Positions 6,125 to 7,266 of a stretch of 7,266 nucleotides of DNA are shown piece after piece. The stretch lies in the NCBI GenBank assembly GCA_003567055.1, contig PXAW01000534.1:1-7266 (forward strand), in the 5' to 3' direction. The translations under genes were made by a program, and so were the position numbers. The DNA is from Hyphomicrobiales bacterium. GTDB lineage: Bacteria; Pseudomonadota; Alphaproteobacteria; Rhizobiales; Beijerinckiaceae. The stretch's first letter is position 1, and every line of letters begins with the position of its first letter. The notes under the pieces were generated by a model that made no database searches, was not told the origin of the DNA, and saw only the letters and a list, made by a program, of their open reading frames with translations.

Positions 6125-7007
6125 TTAGCAGTATCTTGCGAGCCTTCGCGTGACGATGCGGATGTGGGCGACGGTCAGCCATGCAGTGGCGCTCTCGATG
6201 GTTTTCTCCCAGTCTTTTGCGAGGCGGCGGCAGCGACCAAGCCATGCGAATGTCCGCTCGACGACCCATCGGCGGGGCAATACCTCGAAGCCTTGCGCCG
6301 TATCGGATCGTTTGACGATATCGATGTTCCATTTACCCATACCGGCAAGCGCCTTGCGCAGTTTGGGACCGGCATAGCCACCATCGGCGAAGACGTGGCG
6401 CAGCCAGGGATAGGAGCGCCGGATCTGTTTCATCACCCCGGGCGCTGCGTCACGATCCTGGATGCCGGCGGAATGAACCACCGTGGCGACCATCAGCCCC
6501 AGCGTGTCGGTCAGGATATGCCGCTTGCGACCGTTGATCTTCTTGCCGGCATCATAGCCGCGAACGCCCCCGCTCTCCGTGGTCTTCACGCTCTGGCTGT
6601 CGATCACACCGGCAGACGGGCTCGGATCACGGCCTTCCAGCTCGCGAGCTGCCGCGACCAAATGATGGTTGATACTGTTCAGCAGGCCAGTGTCCCGCCA
6701 TTCATAGAAATAGCGCTGAACCGTTGATGGCGGCGGGAAGTCGTTGGGCAGGAACCGCCACTGGCATCCTGTCGAGGCCATGTAGAGAATGGCATCGAGA
6801 ACATCCCGCAGCGGTGTCCGGCGCGGACGTCCAAGCCGCCGCGGTGGCGGTATGAACGGTGCAACAAGTTCCCATTCGCGGTCGGTCAGATCGCTTGCAT
6901 ACCGGCGGCCACGCCGTTCATAATCCCGTCGAGTGATTTTGGTCCAGGGCATGTGTTCCTCGTTCAGTGTCGCAACCGAACAGAATCACAACTGACTGAA
7001 ATCACTC
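6088..7007 (-). mobile_element. IS5-family insertion sequence (ends uncertain)
   Basis: A single intact IS5-type transposase occupies most of this interval. The proposed ends are only weakly supported: GCGAAATCTCAGT at 6088-6100 and the complement of 6995-7007 (GAGTGATTTCAGT) match at 9 of 13 positions. The adjoining bases (TTC left, AAC right) do not form the short duplication expected for the family. The resulting size of about 920 bp is reasonable for the single-ORF IS1031/ISL2-like groups. The presence of the element is well supported by its transposase; the boundaries are a guess. Confidence 0.5.
6125..6952 (-). CDS. IS5-family transposase, single ORF
   Basis: This 275-residue protein has the usual length for IS5 elements with an unbroken transposase. 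Residues about 20-100 form the DUF4096-type N-terminal DNA-binding region (DLTDREWELVAPFIPPPRR, then YMASTGCQWRFLPNDFPP). The DDE_Tnp_1 core follows, with Asp118 (GVIDSQSVKTTE), Asp190 (HVFADGGYAG) and Glu232 (RWVVERTFAWLGR). The linker YDAGKKINGRKRHILTDTLG is characteristic of the family. The start ATG (6952-6950) is preceded on its strand by GAGGAA (6961-6956), about 3-4 bases away, which supports this start. No frameshift or lost catalytic residue was seen. It points toward the integrase remnant and is probably transcribed only for its own mobility. Confidence 0.95.
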   Translation of the reverse strand: MPWTKITRRDYERRGRRYASDLTDREWELVAPFIPPPRRLGRPRRTPLRDVLDAILYMASTGCQWRFLPNDFPPPSTVQRYFYEWRDTGLLNSINHHLVAAARELEGRDPSPSAGVIDSQSVKTTESGGVRGYDAGKKINGRKRHILTDTLGLMVATVVHSAGIQDRDAAPGVMKQIRRSYPWLRHVFADGGYAGPKLRKALAGMGKWNIDIVKRSDTAQGFEVLPRRWVVERTFAWLGRCRRLAKDWEKTIESATAWLTVAHIRIVTRRLARYC

Positions 7008-7029
7008 AACTCTTTTCGGGTCGGGCTCT

Positions 7030-7034
7030 AAGGA
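7030..7034 (+). promoter_or_regulatory. Shine-Dalgarno AAGGA ahead of ATG 7041
   Basis: AAGGA at 7030-7034 lies 6 bases before ATG at 7041, good spacing for initiation. It selects 7041 over the in-frame ATGs at 7125 and 7140 for the frame that runs into the IS66 fragment. Confidence 0.4.
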
Positions 7035-7049
7035 ATTGCCATGCGTCAA

Positions 7050-7067
7050 CGAATAAAACGCATAAAA
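7050..7067 (+). repeat. Tandem 9-bp repeat
   Basis: CGAATAAAA (7050-7058) is followed at once by CGCATAAAA (7059-7067), differing at one base. It is short and of unknown meaning, and lies in the AT-rich strip between the IS5 and IS66 sequences. Confidence 0.5.
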
Positions 7068-7158
7068 CAACATTGTTTAGCACCACAAAATCTGGCGCCA
7101 ACCAACCCGATCTCAATAAAGTCAATGGCTTACAGAAAAATGTTCCTGCTTCGTCCGA

Positions 7159-7176
7159 TTAAGTTGTTTAAGTTGG
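7159..7176 (+). repeat. Tandem 9-bp repeat at the IS66 fragment border
   Basis: TTAAGTTGT (7159-7167) is directly followed by TTAAGTTGG (7168-7176), an 8-base identity in tandem exactly where IS66-like coding begins. IS66 elements make 8-bp target duplications, but adjacent copies with no element between them are not a normal footprint. Confidence 0.5.
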
Positions 7177-7266
7177 GTGAGGCCGAGATCTTCCAGCGGC
7201 AGGGTATCAGCCTCGATCGCGGCACGCTCGGCAACTGGGTGGGGCGTGCCTGTTTCCATCTCGGCC

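Larger units (their letters stand above)
7041..7266 (+). pseudogene. IS66-family transposase (TnpC) fragment, 5'-truncated, in frame with an upstream ORF; runs off the window
   Basis: The last 30 codons read EAEIFQRQGISLDRGTLG then NWVGRACFHL. This matches the segment of IS66 TnpC just before its catalytic core, usually RQ(A/S)EIFxRQGxxLDRSTLxxWVGRA. In full TnpC (about 510-550 residues) this segment lies well inside the protein. Roughly the first 200 residues are missing, because the DNA before about 7176 is AT-rich and encodes nothing IS66-like. The frame stays open back to ATG 7041, giving 45 unrelated, Lys/Ile-rich residues (MRQRIKRIKQHCLAPQN and on) fused to the IS66 piece. The most likely reading is an IS66 relic whose junction at about 7173-7180 happens to be in frame. 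The rest lies beyond the window, so completeness downstream is unknown. Confidence 0.75.

Noticed and set aside
6164..6727. Plus-strand 187-codon frame opposite the IS5 transposase
   Set aside because: Antisense of a complete DDE transposase that has its own ribosome-binding site.
6931..7007. GAGTGATTT at 6931-6939 repeated inverted at 6998-7006
   Set aside because: The left copy lies inside codons near the transposase N-terminus, so a terminal repeat there is implausible; treated as chance.
6953..7162. 69-codon plus-strand frame next to the IS5 transposase start
   Set aside because: No ribosome-binding site or motif, and it spans the probable IS5 end; the overlapping frame from 7041 has a better start.
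1..7266. CRISPR arrays, tRNA, rRNA, riboswitches
   Set aside because: No spaced repeat series, no cloverleaf with a recognisable T-loop, and no conserved RNA core was seen by eye; a covariance-model scan would be needed to exclude small ones.

Overview
The window reads as alphaproteobacterial DNA: a GC-rich, strongly codon-biased efflux operon followed by a cluster of insertion sequences of types common in Alphaproteobacteria. The order or genus cannot be fixed from the sequence alone. A chromosome or a large plasmid would both fit.

Layout. Positions 2-4038 hold two overlapping plus-strand genes of an RND multidrug efflux system: the 3' part of a periplasmic adaptor (membrane fusion protein; its start lies before the window) and a complete inner-membrane permease of 1031 residues with its proton-relay residues in place. 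The genes overlap at TGATG, so they are almost certainly co-translated. No outer-membrane channel gene is present in the window. A small ORF (4035-4400) overlaps the permease stop at ATGA. Its first half may be read-through of the operon's trailer and its second half resembles the end of a small hypothetical protein. From about 4130 base composition turns more AT-rich, and the accessory part begins.

From 4573 to 5843 there is a complete IS3-family element (IS407-like): imperfect terminal inverted repeats, OrfA, a canonical A_AAA_AAA slippery heptamer, and OrfB with a DDE catalytic triad. It abuts the last 50 codons of a tyrosine-recombinase (phage-type integrase) gene at 5844-5996. That gene keeps its second catalytic histidine and tyrosine but has lost everything upstream. 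A long hairpin follows at 6042-6080. A minus-strand IS5-family transposase (6125-6952) appears intact, but its element ends could not be placed firmly. At the right edge, from about 7176, an IS66-type transposase fragment lacking its 5' part enters the window. It is in frame with an ORF that starts at 7041 behind a good ribosome-binding site.

Taken together, an ordinary efflux operon borders the worn edge of an integrated element: the integrase is broken and three different IS families have accumulated within 2.7 kb. I see no convincing new molecular system. The points worth a second look are the junctions: the chimeric small ORF behind the permease, the integrase stump and its imperfect target duplication, the hairpin, and the IS66 fragment with a borrowed start.
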